A stretch of DNA of 43,002 nt from Clostridia bacterium (GTDB lineage Bacteria > Bacillota > Clostridia > Christensenellales > CAG-138), in assembly GCA_017541305.1 (NCBI GenBank), contig JAFXZJ010000042.1:1-43002 (forward strand). Reading direction: 5' to 3'. Every line of letters starts with the position of its first letter. Position 1 is the first letter of the stretch. This document shows, piece by piece, positions 24,164-31,706 of this stretch. Under the pieces are notes generated by a model that saw only the letters and a program-made list of their open reading frames with translations, made no database searches and had not been told where the DNA came from. Position numbers and translations under genes: made by a program.

Positions 24164-24478
24164 ATGTTATTGGTCAACACGGAATACGTCAGCGGAAAGC
24201 AGCTGATCACACTGGGGCTCGTAAAGGGCAGCACGATACAGTCAAAGAACATAGGCCGCGATATAACGCAGAGCTTCAAGACGCTGGTGGGCGGCGAGCT
24301 TAAGGCCTATACGCAGATGATGAACGAGGCAAGGGACCTTGCGACGAGCCGCATGGTTGCCGAGGCCGAGGCGCTGGGCGCGGACGCTATAGTCAATATC
24401 CGCTTTGCCTCCTCGGCCGTGATGCAGGGCGCCGCCGAGGTGATGGCCTGGGGCACCGCCGTGAAGTTTGCGGAGTAA
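24164..24478 (+). CDS. YbjQ family (UPF0145) heavy-metal-binding-domain protein
   Basis: The 104-residue protein has the YbjQ pattern: TTEYVSGKQ-like start (NTEYVSGKQLITLGLVKGSTIQ), then GRDITQSFKTLVGGELKAYT, a long helix with ARDLATSRMVAEAEALGADAIVNIRF, and the final GTAVKF strand. Members form pentamers; the heavy-metal link is by domain name and is not proven biochemically. AAAGGAG lies 8 bases before the ATG. It follows the exporter genes by 69 bases and may share their transcript. Confidence 0.93.
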   Translation: MLLVNTEYVSGKQLITLGLVKGSTIQSKNIGRDITQSFKTLVGGELKAYTQMMNEARDLATSRMVAEAEALGADAIVNIRFASSAVMQGAAEVMAWGTAVKFAE

Positions 24479-24484
24479 AGCCTT

Positions 24485-24877
24485 ATGCGTATCAAGGAGG
24501 GTTTGGGCTGGAAGGCCTGTCACAACGAGGAAAGGAACGTGTACGGCGCGGAGCTGGTCTTTCAGGGCTCGTGGGAGCTTTACGAGATATCGGCGGACGT
24601 TTTCGGCCGCCTGAACAAGGGCCTGAACGGACGCGAGGCCGGCGAGCTGATATGCACCGGACGAAGGCTTTACATACACTCGAACGACATGTGCGGCCCG
24701 GCCTATAACGTGGTGCTCGACGATGATTACGCCGTGTACTGCCAATGGATGCAGGATCCCAAGCCCGTGGGCAGGACCTGGAGCGACGAAATGACCGACG
24801 CCGCGGTGGAGCTTTTCGAATCCGAAAAGGACAACCGCGAGCAGAGGAGCAAAAAGCGCGCGAAGAAGCGGGAATGA
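24485..24877 (+). CDS. Small protein of unknown function
   Basis: The 130-residue product is not recognised. It has a mixed fold with a central acidic YNVVLDDDYAVYCQW segment, and it ends in a highly charged tail (ESEKDNREQRSKKRAKKRE), suggesting nucleic-acid or ribosome contact or simply a disordered tail. No signal peptide or membrane span is seen. It starts 6 bases after the YbjQ stop; the GGAG at the end of that gene serves as ribosome binding site, so both are probably co-translated. Confidence 0.7.
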   Translation: MRIKEGLGWKACHNEERNVYGAELVFQGSWELYEISADVFGRLNKGLNGREAGELICTGRRLYIHSNDMCGPAYNVVLDDDYAVYCQWMQDPKPVGRTWSDEMTDAAVELFESEKDNREQRSKKRAKKRE

Positions 24878-24929
24878 TCCCGCGCGCCGCATGCTGCGAA
24901 GGGACGCGGCCCGGGCGCTTTATTTACGC

Positions 24930-24968
24930 GCGCGCCGCGCTGTGAACGGCGCGCTCCGATAAATATCG
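24930..24968. other. Hairpin and palindrome upstream of the GH5 lipoprotein gene
   Basis: GCGCGCC (24930-24936) pairs with GGCGCGC (24948-24954). CGATAAATATCG (24957-24968) is a second palindrome that could be a protein-binding site. No clear promoter was found before the GH5 gene, so it may be read from upstream. Confidence 0.4.
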
Positions 24969-24999
24969 GCAGCCATATCAAACATATCGGGAGATTACG

Positions 25000-26001
25000 A
25001 TGAAAAAGCTTTTGATCATGATACTTGCGGCATTTCTGGCGCTCACCTTATTTTCGGGCTGCGGCGGCTCGGGCGACGGCAGAGCGCGGCCCTCGTCCTG
25101 CGGGGCGCTGAAGGTGGAAAACGGCAGGCTGTGCTCGCAGAGCGGCGAGCCGGTGATGCTTCGCGGCGTCAGCCTGAACGGGCTGATCACCTCGGAATCC
25201 TTCCTGAACGAGGCGCTTTTTTCGGAGCTTGCGGCGCAGGGCGTCAACCTGTTCCGGCTGCCCGTGTACACCTATGGCGTGGGCATAATAGGCTACTGCA
25301 CCAAGGGCGACAAGGACCGCCACAAGCGGGATATCGCAAAAGGAGTCGAGCTGGCGAAGGCCGCCGACATGTACGTCATAATCGATTGGCATATATTGAG
25401 CGACGGCGACCCCAACACGTACATTGAAGAGGCCGGGCGCTTTTTTGCCGAGATGGCCGAGACCTATCGCGATCACAACAACGTGCTGTATGAGATCTGC
25501 AACGAGCCCAACGGCGTGGACTGGCAGGCCGTCAAGCGCTATGCGAACGAGATCATTCCCATAATACGCGAAAGGGATCCCGACTCGGTGATACTGGTCG
25601 GAGATCCCGATTGGTCGAAGGACTTAAAGAGCGTTGCCGCCGATCCTCTCGATCATGAAAACGTTATGTATTCCCTGCATTTTTATGCCGCCACGCACGG
25701 CGCCGAGGTGCGTTCGCAGGCGGAGGAGGCCATAAAGGGCGGCCTGCCCGTGTTCGTTACCGAATTCGGCGTCACCGCGGCGAGCGGAGGACTTCCCCGC
25801 AACAAGGAGAGCGCCGACGAATGGATCGAAATGCTCGAGCGCGAGAATATCTCATACTGCATGTGGGCTTTTTCGAACGTGTCGGAGGCATGCTCGGCGA
25901 TACGCTCATCGGTATTAAAATACAGCGGATATGAGCCGGAGGATTACACCGAGACCGGCTTGTGGCTGCTTGACACGCTTAAAAAGCACAACACCAAATG
26001 A
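25000..26001 (+). CDS. GH5 family endoglucanase-type lipoprotein
   Basis: The 333-residue product has a lipoprotein signal (LTLFSGC, Cys21) and a GH5 (subfamily 2-like) TIM barrel. GEPVMLRGVSLNG opens the fold, WHILSDG follows, ICNEPNG holds the acid/base Glu169, SLHFYAATHG the conserved His-Tyr, and VTEFGVT the nucleophile Glu255. Such enzymes cut beta-1,4-glucan internally at the cell surface. GGGAGA precedes the ATG. Its stop codon TGA directly abuts the stop of the convergent second GH5 gene (TGATCA), with no base between. Context with GH94 and a sugar ABC system supports cellulose or mixed-glucan use. Confidence 0.93.
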   Translation: MKKLLIMILAAFLALTLFSGCGGSGDGRARPSSCGALKVENGRLCSQSGEPVMLRGVSLNGLITSESFLNEALFSELAAQGVNLFRLPVYTYGVGIIGYCTKGDKDRHKRDIAKGVELAKAADMYVIIDWHILSDGDPNTYIEEAGRFFAEMAETYRDHNNVLYEICNEPNGVDWQAVKRYANEIIPIIRERDPDSVILVGDPDWSKDLKSVAADPLDHENVMYSLHFYAATHGAEVRSQAEEAIKGGLPVFVTEFGVTAASGGLPRNKESADEWIEMLERENISYCMWAFSNVSEACSAIRSSVLKYSGYEPEDYTETGLWLLDTLKKHNTK

Positions 26002-27030
26002 TCAGATAAAGCGAAGCAGCTCTTCGCGCACGCCGTCCATCCTTGCATCGGAAAGGCCGAAATCCATCCTGCGGTAGCTCCACGCCGCGCGGCCGATACC
26101 GTATTTAAGGAAGGCGGCGTTTATCATTTTATACCATTCAAGCGTATCCTCGGGCGACGCGCAGTCGATCACGCCGTATTCGCCGCAATAGAGCGGCACG
26201 CCGCGCTCCTCGGCGACGCGCGCGGCCTCGGCCATGAAATCCTCGAAGAAGTCGCTTGTGAGCTTCGATCCCTTCGGCAGCTTATCGAGCCCCGCGCAGG
26301 AGCCCGCGAGCATGCGCCTGCCCGCCTCGTCCATCTCGCCGACGGTCGCAGTTATGGGTATGCGGAAGCCCGTTTCCATGGGAGGCATCCAGTAAGCGCC
26401 CTGGTGGGTGAATACAAGCGGCTCGTAGCAGTGGAAATTATAGACGATATTCCCGTCATACGGCATTGCAAGATCCTTCACCGCGGCGGCGCTGTTATGC
26501 CAATAGCCGCCGACGAGTATCTTCACTTCGGGAGCGATCGCCCTGATCCTTCTTATGCACTCGTTGGATATGCGGTTCCACGCGGCGCAGTATTCCTTTT
26601 CCGTCACCTCGTTCAAAAGCTCGAAGGCGAGCGTGCCCGAATATCTGCCGAACCGCCCGGCGATCCTCTCCCACAGGGAATAAAAGCGCTCCTGATACGC
26701 TTCGTTTACGAAGAAGCCCGTTTCGCCCTCGTTGGGATCGAACGAGAAGCCCGCGGCCTTATGCAGGTCGATGATCATATTGAGGCCGGCCGCGCGGCAG
26801 AGGGAAGCGGCCCTTTCAAGCCTTTCATAGCCGCTCTCTATGGGTTCGCCCGCGCTGTCCTCGAGCAGCTCGTAATCGACCGGCACGCGCACGTGGTCGG
26901 CGCCCCAGCGCTTTATTATCGGAAAGTCCTCCGCGGTTACGAACGTGTCGTAATGCTCTTCAGTGTGCACGCACTGCGAGAACCATCCGCCCAGATTTAT
27001 GCCCTTTTGATAGCCGTTCCAGATCTTCAT
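26002..27030 (-). CDS. Cytoplasmic GH5 family glycoside hydrolase
   Basis: The 342-residue protein starts MKIWNGYQKGINLGGWFSQC, a GH5 barrel opening with no signal peptide, so it is probably intracellular. HVRVPVDY and IIDLHKAAG are conserved barrel strands. ELLNEVTEK holds acid/base Glu141 (NEV in place of NEP), NFHCYEPLVFTHQGA the His-Tyr segment, and YCGEYGV the nucleophile Glu284. It probably hydrolyses imported beta-gluco-oligosaccharides. It is the last gene in the lacI-SBP-permease direction, but a terminator (27053-27086) sits between it and the permeases, so it would depend on read-through. AAAGGA lies 9 bases before the ATG. Confidence 0.9.
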   Translation of the reverse strand: MKIWNGYQKGINLGGWFSQCVHTEEHYDTFVTAEDFPIIKRWGADHVRVPVDYELLEDSAGEPIESGYERLERAASLCRAAGLNMIIDLHKAAGFSFDPNEGETGFFVNEAYQERFYSLWERIAGRFGRYSGTLAFELLNEVTEKEYCAAWNRISNECIRRIRAIAPEVKILVGGYWHNSAAAVKDLAMPYDGNIVYNFHCYEPLVFTHQGAYWMPPMETGFRIPITATVGEMDEAGRRMLAGSCAGLDKLPKGSKLTSDFFEDFMAEAARVAEERGVPLYCGEYGVIDCASPEDTLEWYKMINAAFLKYGIGRAAWSYRRMDFGLSDARMDGVREELLRFI

Positions 27031-27052
27031 TTGCTTTTTTCCTTTCCGTTTT

Positions 27053-27086
27053 GTAAATAAACCGCCCCGCGTTGACAGGACGGTTT
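27053..27086 (-). terminator. Intrinsic terminator after the sugar permease genes
   Basis: On the minus strand AAACCGTCC pairs with GGGGCGGTTT, allowing one G-U pair, and is followed by TTATTTAC. It lies 27 bases downstream of the permease stop and just before the second GH5 gene. Confidence 0.75.
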
Positions 27087-27112
27087 TTAGGAGGTAATGG
27101 TGAAAAAGTTTA

Positions 27113-27970
27113 TCACCCTTTGACGCTTCCGGAGGTTACGCCTTTGATTATCGACTTCGACAGGATGATGTAAGTGATCAGCACAGGCAGTATTGCCAGC
27201 AGTATGAACATATACACCTTGCCCATATCGAACTTGGAATAATCGGCGCTTCGCAGCTGCGCTATCATGATGGGAACGGTTTTGAGCTCCGCCTTGTCAA
27301 GCAGCAGCGCGGGTACGAAATAGTTGTTCCACGAGCTGACGAATGAGAATATCATCTGCACCGCGATGGCGGGCTTTATCATGGGCAGCACGATGGTGTT
27401 GAATGTGCGGAATTCGCTTGAGCCGTCGACTCGCGCCGCGTTTATAACGTCGAGCGGCAGAACGCTTTCCATATATTGCTTCATATAGAAGAAGACAACG
27501 GGTGCGGCTATACCGGGGATTATCAGCGGGATGAAGCTGTTGTTGAGGTGGAGCTTGTTCATCAGCTGAACGAAGCCCAGCGCGGAAACCTGCGCGGGAA
27601 TCATCATAATGGCCATTATGAACGTGAACACGAGCTTTTTGCCCTTGAAATCGTAAACGTGCACGCCGTAAGCGGTGAGCGCCGAGAAATAGGTCGTAAG
27701 CACCGCGGTGGCCAGCGCGATTATTAAGCTGTTCAGCATGCCGCGCGGGATATTGATGGACGAATCGTTCCACGCGTTTTTAAGGTTGGTGAAGAAATTG
27801 CCGCTGGGTATCAGCGTGAAGCCCTTGGCAAGCTCGGCGTTGCTGCGCGTGGCGTTGACCACCATAAGGTAGAAGAAGAATATGCACAGCAGGCTGAGGA
27901 ACACGAGTATCGAATAAACGACCACCCGCAGGAATATCAGCTGTATCCTTCCCTTGGTATTATCGTTCAT
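27113..27970 (-). CDS. Carbohydrate ABC transporter permease (MalG type)
   Basis: The 285-residue inner-membrane protein has six membrane spans (about 13-36, 78-100, 112-133, 142-162, 190-212 and 250-272) and the EAA loop INAARVDGSSEFRTFNTIVLP that docks with the ATPase. It is typical of the second permease of CUT1 importers for oligosaccharides. It overlaps the first permease gene by 4 bases. No ATPase gene lies in this cluster; the UgpC-type ATPase at 34176-35297 is the likely partner. Confidence 0.94.
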   Translation of the reverse strand: MNDNTKGRIQLIFLRVVVYSILVFLSLLCIFFFYLMVVNATRSNAELAKGFTLIPSGNFFTNLKNAWNDSSINIPRGMLNSLIIALATAVLTTYFSALTAYGVHVYDFKGKKLVFTFIMAIMMIPAQVSALGFVQLMNKLHLNNSFIPLIIPGIAAPVVFFYMKQYMESVLPLDVINAARVDGSSEFRTFNTIVLPMIKPAIAVQMIFSFVSSWNNYFVPALLLDKAELKTVPIMIAQLRSADYSKFDMGKVYMFILLAILPVLITYIILSKSIIKGVTSGSVKG

Positions 27971-28956
27971 GCTTCCTTCCCCCTCTGCAGCTTTCTGTGG
28001 TACTTGGGCGCGCTCGTCTTTTCCTTATACTGTGCGGAAAGCATCTTGTAAACGACGCCTCCCAGCACGCCGGTCATAATGAATATGATCACGGAGATAG
28101 CGCCGGCCATGCCGTAATTCTTGCCGCCGAGATAACCGTTGAGGTACATGACGAGCGTGCGGGTGGTTTCGTTGGGCAGGCCGTTGCCCTTGGTAAGGAC
28201 CTGGGGCACGTCGAACATCTGTATGCCGCCGATCATGGCGGTGATGAGGCAGTAGACGAATATGGGCATGAGCAGCGGGAGCGTTATGCGGAAGAACACC
28301 TTCCAGGCATTGGCGCCGTCGATCGTGGCCGATTCGAAAATGCTTTGATCGATGCCCATTATGCCCGCCATGAGCACGATCGTCGTGTTGCCGAACCACA
28401 TAAGGAAGTTCATGAACGCGACCATGCTGCGGACGCTTATGCGGTAGGCGAAAAAGTCGAATGAGTGGTCTATGATCCCCTGCTGCTCGAGGAACAGCTG
28501 TATGGGGCCGACCTTGGAGAAGAGGGTGAAGATCAGCATTGAGAACGCCGCGGCCATTATGAGGTTGGGCATGTAGATGACCGTTTTGAAAAAACCCTGG
28601 CCCTTTATGTTGAGCCTTGCGCTGGTGAAGAACACGGCAAGCAGCAGGGCGATAACAAACTGTGGCACGGCGCCCATGAGCCACATTATCATGGTGTTGG
28701 CGGTGTACTTCAAAATGAGTATCGTGCCGTCGCTCTGGGCAGTGAACAGGGCCTTGTAATTTTCAAGTCCCACGTAATTCGGGCCGATCTGATTGAGGCC
28801 CACGCGGTAGTTCTCGAATAAGCTGTTGTAAAGCGTTAAAAACTGCGGTATCAGCGTGAAACCGATATAGACCACGAAGAACGGGATTATGAATATGTAG
28901 CCCCATTTTGCGTAGCTGACCGATTTCAGCTTGCCCGGCTTGAGCTGATCTTTCAC
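27967..28956 (-). CDS. Carbohydrate ABC transporter permease (MalF type)
   Basis: The 329-residue protein has six membrane spans (about 20-42, 95-118, 132-155, 180-200, 230-252 and 290-312) and the EAA loop ESATIDGANAWKVFFRITLPL. The start is GTG, with GGGAGG 7 bases upstream. It forms the heterodimeric channel with the following MalG-type permease. A stem-loop separates it from the solute-binding protein gene upstream. Confidence 0.94.
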   Translation of the reverse strand: MKDQLKPGKLKSVSYAKWGYIFIIPFFVVYIGFTLIPQFLTLYNSLFENYRVGLNQIGPNYVGLENYKALFTAQSDGTILILKYTANTMIMWLMGAVPQFVIALLLAVFFTSARLNIKGQGFFKTVIYMPNLIMAAAFSMLIFTLFSKVGPIQLFLEQQGIIDHSFDFFAYRISVRSMVAFMNFLMWFGNTTIVLMAGIMGIDQSIFESATIDGANAWKVFFRITLPLLMPIFVYCLITAMIGGIQMFDVPQVLTKGNGLPNETTRTLVMYLNGYLGGKNYGMAGAISVIIFIMTGVLGGVVYKMLSAQYKEKTSAPKYHRKLQRGKEA

Positions 28957-28989
28957 AGTTTTTCCTCCCTTCGGTCGAATTCTAAAATA

Positions 28990-29016
28990 CTGCGGCAGGG
29001 GTTTGCCCTGCCGCAG
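28990..29016 (-). other. 11-bp stem-loop between solute-binding protein and permease genes
   Basis: CTGCGGCAGGG pairs perfectly with CCCTGCCGCAG around GTTTG. On the minus strand it is followed by TATTTTAG. As in other binding-protein operons, such a stem can stop part of the transcripts or protect the upstream mRNA, giving more binding protein than permease. Confidence 0.75.
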
Positions 29017-29028
29017 CGGAGCTGTGAC

Positions 29029-30366
29029 TTAGTTCTCGGGAACTACGAGGTTGGCGTACTGCTCCTTGACGTAAGCGTAGAAGTTCTTCATAGCGGTATC
29101 CTTATCGACGGAACCGTTGTAGTACTCCTGGAGCTTGTTCTGCAGGCCCTCGTTGAGGATCTGGTCGTAATTGGTGTGGTTCTCCCACTTGATGTCCTTG
29201 GCGAGCTCATAGAACACGGCGATATCGTTCTGACCGTCGAGGATGGCGGTGTTGCCGTACTCGGGATCCTCGGCGAACTTCTTGACGACGTCGGTGTTGT
29301 TGACGTACTGGTTGTCGTCCTTGACCATCTTCTCGAGCACTTCGGTGTTGACGGTGAAGGTCTCGAAGATATCCTTGAGCATCTCGGCGTTGTCGGAACC
29401 GGCAGCGGCAAGCAGCCAGGTGCCGCCCCAGAAGTAAGCCTGGGGACCCTTGACGATGCACCAATCGCCCGCACAGCCCGCTTCGGGATCCATGGCGTTG
29501 GTCATGCTGAAGTTATAATACCAGGCGGGACCGAAGAAGCACATGGTCTTACCGTCGGCAAACATCTGATTGGTCTTTTCCTGATCCCACACGCCGGCGG
29601 TCAGGGTGTAGCCGTTCTTGATGAAGTTGTCGGTCTGATCGATCCAAGCGGTGATCTGATCGTCGAACTGAATGTTGTTGTTCTCATCGACCCAGGGCTT
29701 GGTGCAGTTGTTGGAGAAGGCGCGGAAGGTCTCGGCGAAGGAGGCGGTCATGTAATAGCCCTTTTCCTTGGCCTGAGCGGCAACGGCGTCGAACTTCTCC
29801 CAGCTGTCGATAGCGGCCTGGACCTCTTCGGGCACGTCGGTGCCGAGAACGTCCTTTGCTATGCTCTTGCGGTAGATAACAGCCGCGGGGCAGCACTGGA
29901 AGGAAACGCCCTTGCAGACGCCCTTGGTATCGGAAGCGGCCTTGATGGTGTACTCATACATGGTGGGGGCGTTCTTATAACCGATCGTGGAGATATCCAT
30001 GGTGTAATCGGAATCCACGTACTTGCCGATGTAGTCGGCCTCGGCGAGGAACATGTCGATCTTCTCGTCGGTGGGGGCGTTGGCCTGATTCAGAAGAGCT
30101 TCGTCAAGCTTCTGCTGATAGACGCCATTGTCGGAGGGGTTGATGATCCAGTTGACGGTGACGCCTTCGGGTACCTTATAGTACTTCTCGAAGAAGCCCT
30201 TGAACTCCTCGTTCCAGGCATAGATGTTGAACACCTTGCCCTGCTCGGCGGCGGGAGCCTGAGTGGCCTTATCGCCGGGCTCAGCGGGTTCGTTGGTGCC
30301 GGTGCCGCAGGCGACAACGCTTACGAGCATCAGGGCAGCAAGCAGGATAACTAACAGTTTTTTCAT
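29029..30366 (-). CDS. Extracellular solute-binding lipoprotein (family 1)
   Basis: The 445-residue product has a lipoprotein signal (LMLVSVVAC, Cys20), a Glu/Pro/Thr-rich linker, and a periplasmic-binding fold typical of CUT1 sugar ABC importers: FNIYAWNEEFKGFFEKYY, YDQILNEG, and a Trp-rich ligand region around GPAWYYNFSM and YFWGGTWLL that could stack with sugar rings. ATG at 30366 has AAAGGAG 7 bases upstream. Codon use is strongly biased: the opposite strand stays free of stop codons over most of the gene, consistent with very high expression. It lies directly downstream of lacI and upstream of the permeases. Confidence 0.94.
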   Translation of the reverse strand: MKKLLVILLAALMLVSVVACGTGTNEPAEPGDKATQAPAAEQGKVFNIYAWNEEFKGFFEKYYKVPEGVTVNWIINPSDNGVYQQKLDEALLNQANAPTDEKIDMFLAEADYIGKYVDSDYTMDISTIGYKNAPTMYEYTIKAASDTKGVCKGVSFQCCPAAVIYRKSIAKDVLGTDVPEEVQAAIDSWEKFDAVAAQAKEKGYYMTASFAETFRAFSNNCTKPWVDENNNIQFDDQITAWIDQTDNFIKNGYTLTAGVWDQEKTNQMFADGKTMCFFGPAWYYNFSMTNAMDPEAGCAGDWCIVKGPQAYFWGGTWLLAAAGSDNAEMLKDIFETFTVNTEVLEKMVKDDNQYVNNTDVVKKFAEDPEYGNTAILDGQNDIAVFYELAKDIKWENHTNYDQILNEGLQNKLQEYYNGSVDKDTAMKNFYAYVKEQYANLVVPEN

Positions 30367-30412
30367 GGTTTCGCTCCTTTTAATAGACCTTGAGGTCATT
30401 TTTTTCTTATTA

Positions 30413-30426
30413 TCAAAACGCTTTCG
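30413..30426. promoter_or_regulatory. cre-like site between lacI and the solute-binding protein gene
   Basis: TCAAAACGCTTTCG has the CG-centred layout of LacI/CcpA-family operators and matches the CcpA cre consensus except at the two ends. It lies 47 bases upstream of the start codon. A separate palindrome, GACCTTGAGGTC, is at 30386-30397. No convincing promoter was found here. Confidence 0.4.
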
Positions 30427-30430
30427 CGCT

Positions 30431-31441
30431 TTAACCCAATTTGCGGACGGTATCGCCCGGTAAAAGCTCGCCCTCGACGGTGATCTGCTGAGGGAGCCAG
30501 GTGTCGGGATGCTCGATCTGCTCGATCAGGCTCCTTGCCGCCTCCTGCCCTCTCCTTTCGGCGGCCTGCCGATAGGTGGAAAGCCTGGGCCGCAGCACCT
30601 GAGAAAGGGGGATCCCATCGTAACCTATAACGCTCATATCAATTGGGATGCTCATGCCGTGACGCTCGAGCTCGCTCATGCCGCCCAGGAAGGAGAGATC
30701 GTCGGGATAGAATATGCAGGTGGGCTTTTCGGGAAGCTCGAGAAGAGCTCTCGTTGCAAGCCCGCTCGACCTGGGATCGTGATACACCGCCGAACGGACG
30801 TATTCACGGGGAACGCTTATGCCCAGCGCGGCGCAGGTCTTTTTGAAGCTTGCCATGCGCTTCTGCGTGACCGAGGTCATTTCGCCGTGTATGAACGCAA
30901 GCTTTCTGTGGCCGTTCTCATATGCGAAGCGCACCAGCGTTTCCATGCCGCGCACGTTGTCGGATATGATGGAGGTGCGGCTGTCAAAGCTGTAATCGAG
31001 CGTGACGGTGGGGATCTCGCTTGTGGCGAGCCTTATTATCGCGGGATCCGCGAAATCCGCCGAGGCTATGACGACTCCGTCGCAGCTGCGGTATTTGGCA
31101 TGCTCGTAGTAATCCATCTGCATTGCCCCGAGATCCTTTGATATGAAGGTTATGTCATAGCCCAGCCTTTCGGCCTCGGCCTTGACGCTTTCGAGTATCT
31201 GGGAGAAGTATTCGTGCGATATGCCGCCGCCCGTCTTGTCAGAGAAGAGCACTCCGATATTGTAGCTGCGGCCCATCTTCAGGGCCCTTGCCGTGGCGTT
31301 GGGCAGATAGCCGAGCTCCTTTGCCTTTTCCCTTATCAGCTTGACAGTCTTGGGCGCCACGTCCGGCGCGCCGTTGAGCGCCTTGCTGACCGTTGCACGC
31401 GATACGCCGCAGATTTTCGCAATATCCGTGATCGTAACCAT
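30431..31441 (-). CDS. LacI-family transcriptional regulator of the sugar locus
   Basis: The 336-residue protein has the LacI helix-turn-helix and hinge (MVTITDIAKICGVSRATVSKALNG, residues 1-24, followed by ALKMGRSYNIGVLF). The periplasmic-binding-like effector domain follows, with the usual CDGVVIAS, DNVRGMETLVRFAYENGHRKLAFIHG and PDDLSFLGGMSELERHG segments. ATG at 31441 is set by the family N-terminus; the frame is open for 28 more codons. A candidate operator overlaps its own promoter region, suggesting autoregulation. It precedes the binding protein and permease genes in the same direction and is divergent from GH94. Confidence 0.94.
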   Translation of the reverse strand: MVTITDIAKICGVSRATVSKALNGAPDVAPKTVKLIREKAKELGYLPNATARALKMGRSYNIGVLFSDKTGGGISHEYFSQILESVKAEAERLGYDITFISKDLGAMQMDYYEHAKYRSCDGVVIASADFADPAIIRLATSEIPTVTLDYSFDSRTSIISDNVRGMETLVRFAYENGHRKLAFIHGEMTSVTQKRMASFKKTCAALGISVPREYVRSAVYHDPRSSGLATRALLELPEKPTCIFYPDDLSFLGGMSELERHGMSIPIDMSVIGYDGIPLSQVLRPRLSTYRQAAERRGQEAARSLIEQIEHPDTWLPQQITVEGELLPGDTVRKLG

Positions 31442-31474
31442 GCCAAAGTCGCTTCCCTTCCGATGATTGATATA

Positions 31475-31488
31475 CTTAATCGATTTCG
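31475..31488. promoter_or_regulatory. Candidate LacI operator 1 (lacI leader)
   Basis: CTTAATCGATTTCG with palindromic core AATCGATT (31478-31485). It lies just downstream of the lacI -10 element, around the expected transcription start. It is identical over 14 bases to operator 3 at 35546. Confidence 0.7.
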
Positions 31489-31496
31489 TCAATGAC

Positions 31497-31525
31497 ATTA
31501 TACAGCGTATATATGCTCCCGTCAA
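31497..31525 (-). promoter_or_regulatory. Promoter of lacI
   Basis: On the minus strand TTGACG (31520-31525), 17 bases, TATAAT (31497-31502). Confidence 0.8.
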
Positions 31526-31617
31526 GAGCTTTTTTTGAAAAATTTCGCAAAATTTATACGATTTGAGGCCCCGAAAGAGGCGATTTGGACATTTTTTCGA
31601 ATATTTTAAAAAAACTC

Positions 31618-31646
31618 TTGCGTTTTTTTCGGAGTATGCGTATAAT
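31618..31646 (+). promoter_or_regulatory. Promoter of the GH94 phosphorylase gene
   Basis: TTGCGT (31618-31623), 17 bases, TATAAT (31641-31646). Operator 2 begins 3 bases after the -10 element, over the predicted transcription start. Confidence 0.8.
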
Positions 31647-31649
31647 TAA

Positions 31650-31663
31650 CTTAATCGATTCAG
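31650..31663. promoter_or_regulatory. Candidate LacI operator 2 (GH94 promoter)
   Basis: CTTAATCGATTCAG, sharing CTTAATCGATT with operators 1 and 3. Its position immediately after the -10 element fits repression by blocking RNA polymerase. Confidence 0.7.
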
Positions 31664-31706
31664 CTACGTATCTGATCGTTTATATCAACATTGGAGTCAG
31701 CTTGAG

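Noticed and set aside
29176-30354. 392-codon open frame opposite the solute-binding protein gene
   Set aside because: Composition is Gly/Val/Leu-rich without motifs; it follows from the strong codon bias of the real gene.
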